Positions 6,682-15,500 of a DNA stretch of 64,000 bases are shown one piece after another. Where the stretch lies: NCBI GenBank assembly GCA_900541645.1, contig UQKQ01000004.1:62001-126000 (forward strand), read 5' to 3'. The stretch's first letter is position 1. Each line of letters starts with the position of its first letter. Source of the stretch: an uncultured Collinsella sp. Its GTDB lineage: Bacteria; Actinomycetota; Coriobacteriia; Coriobacteriales; Coriobacteriaceae. The position numbers and the translations under genes were made by a program. The notes under the pieces are model-generated. The model had not been told where the DNA came from. It did not search any database and was given only the letters and a program-made list of their open reading frames with translations.

Positions 6682-7846
6682 CGCGGCTGAGTTCGCGGCC
6701 TACAACCGGGCCGTGGCGAAGATAGGAGACAGGGCGGCATCCGACGTGGAGGCCGCCGTGCTCGCCTGGTGCCGCGCCCACGAGGGCGCGACTGTCGCCG
6801 AGAAACGCGAGGCCGCGAAGCTCATCATGGAGGGCTTTGTCCAGGGCTACGACGACGTGGCGGCGGAGTTCGCGGCGCAGTGGTACGACGACCTCGCAGA
6901 GCGCAACGGCGCCAGGCTGCAGCAGGCCGTCACCATGACGACCTACAGGCCAGAATCGGTCGATACCGTTGCCAGGTACCAGGCGAAGAAGCTCGTGAAG
7001 GGCGGCGACGCAGCGTTCGCCAGGGCGTGCGGCGAGTACGCCCGCAACGACGCGCTCCGCAGCCTGAACGAGACGATCATCTCCAACGTGGGCCGCGACA
7101 GCGGCAAGGGCGTGCGCTTCGCGCGCGTCCCCACGGGCTTCGAGACCTGCACCTTCTGCATCATGCTCGCGAGCCGCGGCGCGGTCTACCATACGCGCAA
7201 ATCCGCCGGCGAGTTCAAACACTTCCACCGGCACTGCGACTGCAAGGTGGTCCCCGGCTTCGAGGACGACCCCGACGCAGAGCTCGTGGAGGGCGTGAAC
7301 CCGGAGGAGCTGCGTGAGCGGTGGGCACAGTTCAAGAACATCGATGAGGACGAAAGTCTGACGAGTGCCGGCAAGGACGCGGCGAAGCGTGCCGTGCTCG
7401 GTTCGCCTGGGCCTCCAGTCGTGTACAAGAAGCCGAAAGAGACCTTCGCGCACGAGCGCGGCGGGTCCTACGACCTCGCGGCGCACGAGGCGCTTCGGGC
7501 AGCCGGTCACGAGGTCGTCGTCCGCAAGGAGGACGCGCCGGAGGGCTTTTCCAATATCGACCTGCTGCTCGACGGCAAGCTATGCGAGCTGAAGAGCCCG
7601 ACAAGCGATGCGTCTGGCGTCAATGGGCTTAGGTTCATCGAGCGCAATATAAGAAAGGCAGTGCGGCAGTTCGAAAAGGTGGAAGGTGGGCCGGTAAAGC
7701 CTTCTATCGTCGTGCTTAACTGCGAGGAAGTCCCTGTGACAAGAGAGGACGCGCTGAAGCGCGTGCGGCTCGAGATGTCGAGGCATGACATCGACCGCGT
7801 TATCTTGTTGACCAGGGGCGGGGCCATAGACGACATAAAGAAATAA
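6674..7846 (+). CDS. MuF-type minor head protein fused to a CdiA-CT-like nuclease toxin domain
   Basis: 390 residues. Residues 1 to about 225 are a VG15/MuF-like minor capsid domain, including a Cys/His cluster (CTFCIMLASRGAVY ... HFHRHCDCK). Residues about 255-390 look unrelated: ERGGSYDLAAHEALRAAGHE, then NIDLLLDGKLCELKSP with Asp296, Glu305 and Lys307 in a D...E-x-K nuclease pattern, a helix with RNIRKAVRQFEK, and PSIVVLN. This resembles the C-terminal tRNase toxins of CdiA-type polymorphic proteins. Base composition drops toward A+T in this part. No immunity-like ORF follows; two tRNA genes do. The toxin activity is inference. Confidence 0.78.
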   Translation: MISAAEFAAYNRAVAKIGDRAASDVEAAVLAWCRAHEGATVAEKREAAKLIMEGFVQGYDDVAAEFAAQWYDDLAERNGARLQQAVTMTTYRPESVDTVARYQAKKLVKGGDAAFARACGEYARNDALRSLNETIISNVGRDSGKGVRFARVPTGFETCTFCIMLASRGAVYHTRKSAGEFKHFHRHCDCKVVPGFEDDPDAELVEGVNPEELRERWAQFKNIDEDESLTSAGKDAAKRAVLGSPGPPVVYKKPKETFAHERGGSYDLAAHEALRAAGHEVVVRKEDAPEGFSNIDLLLDGKLCELKSPTSDASGVNGLRFIERNIRKAVRQFEKVEGGPVKPSIVVLNCEEVPVTREDALKRVRLEMSRHDIDRVILLTRGGAIDDIKK

Positions 7847-7899
7847 GCCCCAGGTTAGCTATCCAGCACGCCCAGGGCTTTTCAAATCAGATTATACAC

Positions 7900-7973
7900 A
7901 CCTGGCTAGCACAATGGCAGTGCGGCGGTCTCCAAAACCGCTTACCGGGGTTCGATTCCTCGGCCAGGTGCCA
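7900..7973 (+). tRNA. tRNA-Trp (CCA)
   Basis: Full cloverleaf: acceptor ACCTGGC with GCCAGGT, D stem GCAC/GTGC, anticodon stem GCGGT/ACCGC with loop CTCCAAA (anticodon CCA), T loop TTCGATT, discriminator G and encoded CCA. It lies inside the phage head operon, 53 bases after the MuF toxin gene. Confidence 0.95.
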
Positions 7974-7974
7974 T

Positions 7975-8059
7975 CGGGGCGTGGCGGAATGGCAGACGCG
8001 CGTGCCTCAGGAGCACGTGGGCATCGCCCGTACGGGTTCGAGTCCCGCCGCCCCGACCA
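7975..8059 (+). tRNA. tRNA-Leu (CAG)
   Basis: Class II tRNA with acceptor CGGGGCG/CGCCCCG, anticodon stem CGTGC/GCACG with loop CTCAGGA (anticodon CAG), a long variable arm, discriminator A and encoded CCA. It starts one base after the tRNA-Trp CCA end, so the two are processed from one transcript. Confidence 0.95.
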
Positions 8060-8072
8060 AAACGTTGAACCA

Positions 8073-8097
8073 GGCCATCCGCACGGGTGGCCTTTTT
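8073..8097 (+). terminator. Rho-independent terminator after the phage tRNAs
   Basis: GGCCATCC pairs with GGGTGGCC (one G-U), tight loop, followed by TTTTT. It would end or attenuate the transcript after the tRNAs and before the scaffold gene. Confidence 0.7.
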
Positions 8098-8110
8098 CAT
8101 GCCGAAAAGC

Positions 8111-8146
8111 GCCCCGCACGGGGCAAGACGATGCCCCGCACGGGGC
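8111..8146. repeat. Two copies of a 14-bp palindromic hairpin
   Basis: GCCCCGCACGGGGC occurs at 8111-8124 and again at 8133-8146, 16 bases before the scaffold start codon. Each copy folds as a 5-bp stem. They could set mRNA processing or translation of scaffold and capsid. Confidence 0.7.
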
Positions 8147-8161
8147 GGAAATGGAGGGAGC

Positions 8162-8683
8162 ATGGCCCAGGAGACCACGCCCGCCGAGACCGATCCGATC
8201 GACCCTGCACAGGGCGGAGGAGAGGGCCAGGAGCCCGACTACAAGGCACTCTACGAGGAGGCGCTGAAGGAGTCTCGCAAGTGGGAGAGCCGCTCGAAGG
8301 CGAACCTCAAGGAGCTCGACAAGCTCAAGGGCGCCGCGCCCAAGACCGACCCGACCGTCGAGGAGCGCCTGAGCGCGCTCGAGAGCGAGAACGCCTCGCT
8401 CAAGGCCAGCGCCGCCCGATCCGCGCTCGTCGACTCCGTGGCCAAAGCCACCGGGCTCGACCGCTCCATCGTGGCCACGCTCAACGGCGAGGACGAGGAC
8501 GCGCTCACCGAGCAGGCCAAGGCCGTCGCCGCCATCGTGAAGCCGGCCGGCGGCGCGCCGAAGGCGCCCGAGGCCGGCGGCAAGCCCAAGCCGGGCAAGC
8601 CCTCCAAGAAGGACATCCTCGGAATCGAGGACAAGAAGGAACGCATGGCGGCCATCGCCGCCAACATCGACCTCTTCAAGTAA
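8162..8683 (+). CDS. Phage scaffolding protein
   Basis: 173 residues from ATG 8162 behind GGAGGGAG. An acidic, Pro/Gly-rich N-terminus is followed by a long coiled coil (YKALYEEALKESRKWESRSK, VEERLSALESENASL) and a Lys-rich C-terminal tail. This composition and the position right before the capsid gene fit scaffolds that guide prohead assembly and then leave. Identification is by architecture and context. Confidence 0.75.
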   Translation: MAQETTPAETDPIDPAQGGGEGQEPDYKALYEEALKESRKWESRSKANLKELDKLKGAAPKTDPTVEERLSALESENASLKASAARSALVDSVAKATGLDRSIVATLNGEDEDALTEQAKAVAAIVKPAGGAPKAPEAGGKPKPGKPSKKDILGIEDKKERMAAIAANIDLFK

Positions 8684-8701
8684 GGGGAGAAAGGGGCCCC
8701 A

Positions 8702-9547
8702 ATGCCCGATATCAAGACCCTCGCAGCCGCGCGCAACGTCGACCTTGTGAACACCTTCACCAAGTCGCTCGAGAAGCTCACGGCGATGCTGTCCACCTGC
8801 GCGCCCATCCACGCCGCCGTGGGCGAGACGCTCCACCAGAAGAAGATCACCGGCAAGCTCTCCGAGGTCGAGTACACCGCCGGCCAGGACATCCCGCTCT
8901 CCAGCTACACCTACGAGGACGTCACGACCTTCGAGGTGACGCTCAAGCCCTACCGCAAGCAGACCACGCTGCAGGAGGTCAAGAAGCGCGGCTACGACGG
9001 CGCCGTCGACAAGACCGACGCCGCGATGATCTCCGACATGCAGCGCAACATCAAGAAGGACTTCGTCGCCGCCCTCGGCGCCGAGGGCACCACGGCCGCG
9101 ACCGGCAAGAGCCTCGTGGCCACCGCTGCGAACGCCTGGGCCGCCCTGTCCAACCTCACTGAGGAGTACGGCTTCGGCAGCGGCGAGACCGTCTACTTCG
9201 CCAACCCGGTCGACTTCGCCAAGCAGATCGGCGAGTCCGAGGTCTTCAGCGCCTTCGGCATCTCCTACATCGAGAACTGGGCGGGCCTGGGCACGCTCGT
9301 GTCCACCGGCTCCGTGACCGCCGGCACGATCTACGCCACCGTCAAGGACAACATCAAGGTCTACGTCGCCCCGACTGACGGCGACGACCTGTTCGGCTTC
9401 TACTCCGACGAGAGCGGCTACATCGCCGTGTCCCACTCGCCCGAGCTCAAGAGCCTGACCTACGACACCGTGGCATACGTCGGCCTCGTGTTCTTCGCCG
9501 AGTACATCGACTTCGTGGTCAAGGGCACCATCGCCCCGACCGCCTAG
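8702..9547 (+). CDS. Major capsid protein
   Basis: 281 residues behind GGGGAGAAAGGGG. The order scaffold-capsid, the length and the beta-rich sequence fit a HK97-fold capsid protein. Segments such as FEVTLKPYRKQTTLQEVKKR, GETVYFANPVDFAKQIG and GTIYATVKDNIKVYVAP match the P-loop and A-domain pattern of the family. It shows strong codon bias toward GC-ending codons, as expected for the most abundant virion protein. Confidence 0.85.
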   Translation: MPDIKTLAAARNVDLVNTFTKSLEKLTAMLSTCAPIHAAVGETLHQKKITGKLSEVEYTAGQDIPLSSYTYEDVTTFEVTLKPYRKQTTLQEVKKRGYDGAVDKTDAAMISDMQRNIKKDFVAALGAEGTTAATGKSLVATAANAWAALSNLTEEYGFGSGETVYFANPVDFAKQIGESEVFSAFGISYIENWAGLGTLVSTGSVTAGTIYATVKDNIKVYVAPTDGDDLFGFYSDESGYIAVSHSPELKSLTYDTVAYVGLVFFAEYIDFVVKGTIAPTA

Positions 9548-9566
9548 GCAACCCTAAGGAGGATCC

Positions 9567-9908
9567 ATGATCGCTTTGGTCACCTACCCGTACCGTGACC
9601 GCGAGACCCTCGCGGTGCATCTCGTGGGGGAGGAGGTCGAGCTGACCGAGGCGCGCTTCGCGGAACTGTCCGCCCTCGGCCATGTTGACCTCCCGCCCGC
9701 CGAGCCCGAGGTTAGCGCGGAGCCCGTCGAGGACGAGGCGGACGAGGGCGAGGACGTCGTGGACAACGAACCCGAGCAGCCCGTGCACGAGAAGCCTTCA
9801 CCCGAGATGACCGTGCAGCAGCTGCGCGATGCCATCGAGGCCGCCAACGGCTTCGCCCCGCGCAAGGCGACCAAGGCGGAGCTCATCGCCATCCTGGAGA
9901 CGCTCTAG
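9567..9908 (+). CDS. Small head protein with acidic linker and HeH/SAP-like domain
   Basis: 113 residues behind AAGGAGG. The N-terminal 45 residues form a short alpha/beta piece, the middle is a Glu/Asp/Pro linker, and the last 32 residues (MTVQQLRDAIEAANGFAPRK...) look like an HeH/LEM or Rho-N-type two-helix domain. Such proteins sit between capsid and connector genes in many phages. The function is unknown; a role as minor head component is plausible. Confidence 0.6.
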   Translation: MIALVTYPYRDRETLAVHLVGEEVELTEARFAELSALGHVDLPPAEPEVSAEPVEDEADEGEDVVDNEPEQPVHEKPSPEMTVQQLRDAIEAANGFAPRKATKAELIAILETL

Positions 9909-10312
9909 TGGGCGCCTTCGCCACTGTTGCCGACTACGAGGCGCGCTGCGGTGCCGCCGAGGACGAGGCCAGGGTTGCCGCGCTGCTCGAGGATGCCTCG
10001 GCGTACCTGCGCGGGGCATATCGGCGCCGTATGGGTGTCCAGTACCTCGCCGGCTCGAACCCCACGTTCGATGAGAACGTGAAGTCCGTCTGCGTGGCCA
10101 TGGTCGCCCGGGCGGTCAACGCGCCCGGTGCCATGGCCGGCATCACCCAGCAGTCGCAGACGACCGGGCCGTACTCGGCGAGCGTCACGTTCGCCAACCC
10201 GACTGGAGACCTCTACCTGGGGCGCTCCGACCTCAAGCGGCTCGGTCTGGCCGGGTGCCGCGTGCGCAGTATCCCGCCCATGACCGCCGCTGACCGCTGG
10301 GAGGAGGCGTGA
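9908..10312 (+). CDS. Head-tail connector (gp15-like adaptor)
   Basis: 134 residues from GTG 9908, sharing one base with the upstream stop. The first 40 residues are helical (TVADYEARCGAAEDEARVAA, ASAYLRGAYRRR), typical of the adaptor proteins that dock under the portal. The C-terminal half is a loop and strand region. First of five short genes in the standard connector order. Confidence 0.7.
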   Translation: MGAFATVADYEARCGAAEDEARVAALLEDASAYLRGAYRRRMGVQYLAGSNPTFDENVKSVCVAMVARAVNAPGAMAGITQQSQTTGPYSASVTFANPTGDLYLGRSDLKRLGLAGCRVRSIPPMTAADRWEEA

Positions 10313-10656
10313 TGCCGATGATGGGAATACCGACCGAGACGGTCGCGATAGTCTCCCGCAAGACGGTGTACGACGACCTGCACGAGCCGGTCTCCGAGGC
10401 CGTAGACGTGCGGGAGGTCGAGGCCGTGGTCGCGCCCGGCGCCACCGCCGACCTCGACGCCTCCAGGCCGGAGGGCGCCACCGTGGCATACTCGGTGCAT
10501 CTCCCGAGGGACATGGCCGGCATCCGCCTCAAGGGCTGCTCGGTCCGCGTGCGCGGCGAGGAGCTGCGCGTCGTGGGTGACCCGAGACCCTACGCCCCCG
10601 AGACGTGTCCGGGACGCTGGTGCTACCCGGTCGAGCTGGAGGCGGCCGATGGCTAG
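10312..10656 (+). CDS. Head closure protein (gp16-like stopper)
   Basis: 114 residues. ATG 10312 is preferred over GTG 10309 because of the spacing from GGAGG. The sequence is nearly all beta strands (ETVAIVSRKTVYDD, VEAVVAPGATADLD, VRGEELRVVGDPR), which matches the small beta-barrel stoppers that close the portal after packaging. The position directly after the adaptor supports this. Confidence 0.7.
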   Translation: MPMMGIPTETVAIVSRKTVYDDLHEPVSEAVDVREVEAVVAPGATADLDASRPEGATVAYSVHLPRDMAGIRLKGCSVRVRGEELRVVGDPRPYAPETCPGRWCYPVELEAADG

Positions 10657-10942
10657 GGAGTACCGCTGGGGAAAGTTCAAGTGGAATCGCGTCGGCTACG
10701 CCGAGGCGATGGACGGCAACGCCGCGCTCCAGGGGATGCTCAGGGGCAAGGCCGAGCGCATCGCCGCCCGCGCGACGTCGATGCTCTCGCCGGACGGCCA
10801 CGACGTCCCGGCATTCACCGTCAGGAAGTGCCAAGGCAAGCTCGCGAAGGGCTTCTCGGTTCGCGCGAACACGAGTCACGCAAAACGCGCGCAGGCCAAG
10901 CACAAGCTGCTGACCAAGGCGGCCCTGTCTTCGAAGGGATGA
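10649..10942 (+). CDS. Minor head/tail-completion protein (gp10-like)
   Basis: 97 residues, Lys/Arg-rich, overlapping the previous gene by 8 bases. Its place third in the connector series and the helical basic sequence (AALQGMLRGKAERIAARATS) fit HK97 gp10-like or minor capsid proteins in phages of this layout. Exact family uncertain. Confidence 0.55.
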   Translation: MAREYRWGKFKWNRVGYAEAMDGNAALQGMLRGKAERIAARATSMLSPDGHDVPAFTVRKCQGKLAKGFSVRANTSHAKRAQAKHKLLTKAALSSKG

Positions 10943-10946
10943 CCAC

Positions 10947-11300
10947 ATGGATATTGAGGCCGAAGTCGCGCGTTGCCTGTGCGAACTCACCGATTCGGAC
11001 GCGACGCTCGAGCCGGTCGCCGGTCACCCGGAGCCGTACGTCACCGTCGAGCAGGTCGGAGGGGGCGGTGGCTTCCTGGAGCCGGTACAGCTCGACATCG
11101 ACTGCTGGGGGACTGAGGGCAAGGGCGGCAGGAAGCCGGCGAAAGCCCTCGCCGAGAAGGTGAAGGCGGCCGTCCCGTCCCTTGAGGACGAGCTGCCCAA
11201 CGTCTTCCACCCGGAGGTCACGAACCAATACAAGATGCCCGACCCTGACACGCGCAGGGCGAGGTACGTGGTGCAGGTCCAGCTCTGGGTCTGCGAGTAG
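10947..11300 (+). CDS. Tail terminator-like protein
   Basis: 117 residues: N-terminal helix (DIEAEVARCLCELT), central strands (PVQLDIDCWG), a second helix rich in Lys/Ala and a C-terminal strand ARYVVQVQLWV. This alpha-beta order is that of tail terminators, hexameric rings that cap the tail tube and join it to the head. The call depends mainly on position before the tail tube gene. Confidence 0.6.
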   Translation: MDIEAEVARCLCELTDSDATLEPVAGHPEPYVTVEQVGGGGGFLEPVQLDIDCWGTEGKGGRKPAKALAEKVKAAVPSLEDELPNVFHPEVTNQYKMPDPDTRRARYVVQVQLWVCE

Positions 11301-11317
11301 TAGAAAGGAACGCGCGA

Positions 11318-11905
11318 ATGGCCGAAGTCAGCAACGCGAACAACTCCAACAACGTCAGCGCCGGAAAGGGCGTGAAGGGCGGCTACATCTTCTCGGCCCC
11401 CGTCGGCACCACCCTGCCGAGCAAGGTCATCAAGAACAAGAGCGAGCTCGATCCCGCATTCACGTGCCTCGGCTTTGTTTCAGAGGACGGCTACGTCGAG
11501 TCCGTCTCCGAGGACTCCAACGACACGGTCGACATGAACGGTGACCTCATGGACTCCAGCAACTCCAACCGAGTGGAGTCCGCACAGCTCACGCTCGCCG
11601 AGATCAAGGCGGAGACGCTCAAGCGCCAGTACGGCGACGGCAACGTCACCGACAAGGGCGGCCTGATCACCGTCAAGCACAATTCCGACTCCCACCCGAC
11701 CTTCGCCTACGTGCTGCTCCTCCTCCTGAAGAACGGCCGCAAGTGGACCAAGGTCGTTCCGCGCGGCCAGTCCTCCGAGCTCGACGACCTCACCATCTCC
11801 AGCTCCGAGCTCTGCCAGCGCGCCCTGACGATGAAGTACCTCACCGACGAGGACGGCAACACCTGCTACGACTACATCGAGTCGACCGAGACGGCGGCGG
11901 CCTAA
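11318..11905 (+). CDS. Major tail (tube) protein
   Basis: 195 residues behind GAAAGGAA. Beta-rich with a flexible Asn/Ser-rich N-terminus, typical of tail tube proteins of siphoviruses; segments SAQLTLAEIKAETLKRQYGD and GLITVKHNSDSHPTFAYVL form the core. It precedes the chaperone pair and tape measure gene, the universal siphovirus order. The stop overlaps the ATG of the next gene by one base. Confidence 0.8.
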   Translation: MAEVSNANNSNNVSAGKGVKGGYIFSAPVGTTLPSKVIKNKSELDPAFTCLGFVSEDGYVESVSEDSNDTVDMNGDLMDSSNSNRVESAQLTLAEIKAETLKRQYGDGNVTDKGGLITVKHNSDSHPTFAYVLLLLLKNGRKWTKVVPRGQSSELDDLTISSSELCQRALTMKYLTDEDGNTCYDYIESTETAAA

Positions 11906-12183
11906 TGGCGGCCAAGCGCCCCGAGGGCGCGCTCGAGTTCGAGTTCGACGGCAAGAAGTACCAGATCAACAAGAAGGCCATCCAGTCCATGAAGGTGCAG
12001 CGCGCCATGGCATACGACGGCATCCCCGAGAAGATGCACGAGGTGTGGGACGCGATGGACGAGATCTTCGACGGCAAGACCGTCGAGTACATGGACGCGC
12101 TCGGCGAAGACGGGCAGGGCTGCTCGGCGGAGCGCTGGGGCGCATTCTTCCAGGCCGCCATGGAGGCCGCGGCAAAAAACTAG
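11905..12183 (+). CDS. Tail assembly chaperone (gpG analogue)
   Basis: 92 residues starting in TAATG with the tube gene stop. Short alpha/beta domain (LEFEFDGKKYQINKKAIQS) then helices with EKMHEVWDAMDEIF. It lies between tube and tape measure genes like lambda gpG. It ends ...GCA AAA AAC TAG, so the slippery heptamer lies just before the stop. The protein coats the tape measure during tail assembly. Confidence 0.8.
   Translation: MAAKRPEGALEFEFDGKKYQINKKAIQSMKVQRAMAYDGIPEKMHEVWDAMDEIFDGKTVEYMDALGEDGQGCSAERWGAFFQAAMEAAAKN
12174..12180 (+). promoter_or_regulatory. Programmed -1 ribosomal frameshift site
   Basis: Heptamer A AAA AAC in the gpG frame, two codons before its stop, is a canonical -1 slippery site. 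Slipping moves ribosomes into the frame that stays open to 12581. Confidence 0.85.
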
Positions 12184-12581
12184 CAAGCTTCGCCGCCGCC
12201 TGGACCTGCATGAGGGGAGAGGTCGTCGCCGACTTCCGACAGACGTACGGTATCGACCTTCCCCTCGGCGGCGGGTTCGACGGGGCGACGGACGAGGACC
12301 TTTGCCGCTGGCAGGTCCTCTACTCCCAGCTGCCGGCGCGCTCGCGGGTCTCCGTGCGGCTGGAGCCCGACAACCTGTGGGACGACAAGACGCGCCTGCT
12401 CGACATGATCGAGCACGAGCTCAGGTGCTTCCACTACGGGTTCACCGAGGATGCCAAAAAGCGTGTCAATGCCCCGCAGCGGATCATATCGCCGGGCGAG
12501 CGCGCCAGAAACGAGCGCCGTAGGGACTCGGCGCTGGCGGCGAGGGAAGAGATAGCGGCGGCGCTCGGCGTCGATGAGTAG
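12180..12581 (+). CDS. Tail assembly chaperone, frameshift extension (gpT analogue)
   Basis: Read after the -1 slip as LASFAAAWTC..., giving a fusion of the 92-residue gpG-like part and about 133 further residues. The extension is helical and charged (FRQTYGIDLPLGG, LLDMIEHELRCFHYGF, long Arg/Glu helix). An independent start at ATG 12210 with weak context is possible but less likely. The gpG/gpGT ratio in this family is set by the frameshift and is needed for correct tail assembly. Confidence 0.78.
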   Translation, partial: LASFAAAWTCMRGEVVADFRQTYGIDLPLGGGFDGATDEDLCRWQVLYSQLPARSRVSVRLEPDNLWDDKTRLLDMIEHELRCFHYGFTEDAKKRVNAPQRIISPGERARNERRRDSALAAREEIAAALGVDE

Positions 12582-12590
12582 GGAGGCAAT

Positions 12591-15500
12591 GTGGCGGCAA
12601 ACGTAGGATCTGTTAGCGTGAAGGTAATGCCGTCCATGGACGGCTTCGCCTCGAAGGTCGACAGCTCGCTGTCCGGATCCGGCGCATCGACGGGCTCTAA
12701 GTTCGGCAAGGCGTTTTGCGGCGCGGCGGGTAAAACCGCCGGCTCGGGGTTCGTGGCGAAACTGACCGGGTCCCTATCGGGGGCCGCCGGGGCGTTCTCG
12801 CGCTCGGGCAGGGCCTCGGGCGCTGCTTTTTCTGGCGGCGTGCTTGGGAAGGCCGCCGCCTTTTCCGGCGGCCTGCTGTGCGCCGTCGGGGACGGGCTCT
12901 CCTCCGTCAACTCCGTGTTCGGCTCGACCGGAACCACGGCGGGCGGGAACATGGCGAGCAAGGTCGCCTCGGGCTTCTCGGCAAATGCCGCGGTCATCAC
13001 CGGCGTCGTTGCCGGCGTGGTGCAGAGGGTCGTCTCGACAGTGTCCTCGAGCGTGGACGCCGCGGTTGCGCGCGTCGACACGCTCAACAACTTCCCCAAG
13101 GTCCTCCAGTCGCTCGGTTACGGGGCGGACGAGTCGCAGAGGAGCGTCGACACCCTGTCTGACAGGTTGTCGGAACTTCCCACGAGGCTCGACGCGGCGG
13201 CGACGGGCGTGCAGCAGCTCGCCCCTTCGTCCAAGTCGATCGACCAGGCGACCGACCGCTACCTCGCATTCAACGATGCCGTCCTCGCTGGCGGCGCGTC
13301 CGAGGACATCCAGTCCAACGCTATGACGCAGCTCACCAAGGCCGTCTCCACCAACAAGATGGAGATGGACACCTGGATGAGCATCCAGCAGGCGATGCCT
13401 GGCCAGCTCGACCAGGTGGCGAAGTCCATGCTCGGGCAGAGCGCGTCGGCATCCGACCTCTACCAGGGGATGAAGGACGGTAAGGTCTCGGTCTCGGATT
13501 TCGCTGACGCCGTGGTCGACCTCGATAAGAACGGCGCGGACGGCATCACGAGCTTCTCTGAGCAGGCAAAGGCCGCGACGGGCGGCATCAAGACGTCGTT
13601 TTCCAACATGTGCAACGCCTTCCCAAAGGGCGTCGCCAAGATTATCGGCGCCATCGGCTCGTCCAACATCGTCGGCGTCATCGATGGCGTGAAGGGCGCG
13701 GTGAACGGCGCGTTCGGAGCCGTCACCGACGCGATGGCCGACCCGAGCATCCGGGACGCGGCGTCGTCGTTCGCCGCCGTGTTCTCCGGCGTTGTCGCGG
13801 GCGGTGTCTCGGTGGCCGGGGACGCGTTTGCCGGCGCAGTGGAGATGACCTCCGCTTTCTGCGAGACGCTGCTCAACAACGAGGCGGCTTCATCTTTCGC
13901 GGGAACACTTGACGCGCTCGGTTACACGGCGTCCTCCATGGGCGACGCCATATGGTCGACCGTATCGCAGATCACCGGGTGGTCGAGTCCCGCCGAGGGC
14001 GCGGCAGATGCCGCAAACGCCCTTGACGACGCCTTCGAGGCCGCCGAGCCGGTCATCCGCTCGGTGGGCGACGCATTCCAATGGGTTTCCGAGCATTCCG
14101 AGGAGGTCGCCCCGGTCGTCAAGGGCGTCGGCGGCGCCTTCCTCGTCATGAAAGTCGCCGGCGGCCCTGTGGGCTCGCTCCTGAAGGTCATCGGCGGCGC
14201 CCTGCTGTCCCTCGGGGTATCCGCACCCGCCGCCGGCGCCGGGCTTGCCACAACGGCGGCGGGCGAGACCGCCGCCGGCACAGCCGCGGGCGCGGCGGCC
14301 GGTAAGATGACATCGTTCGGTGCGGCCGTCCTCATGGTTGGAGCCGGCGTTCTGCTGGCGTGCGGCGGCATCGGCCTTCTCGCCCTCTCCGCGATAAAGC
14401 TCGGCGAGGCGGGGCCTCAGGCCGCAATCGGCATGGCAGCAATGGTGGCGGTCATCGCCGGGCTGGCGCTTGGCGCCGCCGCGCTCGGGCCCGCCCTGAC
14501 TGCCGGCTCCGTCGGCATGGTCGCCTTCGGCGCCGCCGTCGCGCTCGCCGGCGTGGGCATCCTGCTCGCAGCCACCGGCCTCGCGATTATGTCACTCGCG
14601 CTGCCGACCATCGCCGCCTGCGGCCCCGAGGCTGCCGTCGGCATGGCCGCGCTCGGAGCCTCCCTGTTCGTGCTGGCCCCCGGTGCCCTCACGGCGTCGG
14701 GAGGGCTGCTGGCGCTCGCCGCCGGGGCAGCGGCATGTGCGGTCGCCTCCGCGGCCCTCGGCATGGCCGCCATCGTCGCGGGTGTCGGCCTCATTGTTAT
14801 GGGCGCCGGCGGTCTCTTGGCGGGCGCTGGCCTGTCGACCTGCTCCGCGCTCGCCATGCCGCTCGCGGTCGCCGCCACGGCCCTGGGCGCCGCCGCCATG
14901 GTCGGCGGCGCCGGCCTCATCATGCTCGGCGTGGGGTCGATTGTCGCGGGGGCCGGACTCGCGGTTTTCGCCGTCGGCGCCACGGCTGCGTCGCTTGCGA
15001 CCGCCGCCCTCGCTCTTGGAATGGCTGCGCTCGACGTCGCCATGGCGGGCGCAGCCGCTTCCATTTCGACCTCGGCTGACGGGCTCGGAGCCATGGGGAA
15101 GACGATTCCCAAGATATCCTCCGGCGCCCCCGGTGCCGCAGCCGGCCTTGGTGCGCTTGCCGCTTCGGCGGCGGCCGCCGCTCTCGCCCTTGCCGCCGCG
15201 CCGCCGTCTCTGGCGTCTTTCTCCGCCTCCTGCGGGGCGGCTTCGGCGTCGGCCCTGCTGCTTTCCGTCTCCGTGGCAGCAGTGGCCTCCATGGTCGCGG
15301 CGAGCATGGCGTCGGCGTCGGCGTCCGCAGTCTCGTTCGGCGTCCGTTCGGGCGCATCCTTCAACCGCTTCTCGGCTTCCGCCAGGGATGCGGCAAACGC
15401 CGCCCGCTCCGCAATCATGGGGGCCTGCCGGCAGATGTCGGCCGAGGTCGGATCGATGCGGCTCACGCTTCCGCGCATCAACGTGGGACCGCTGCCGCAC

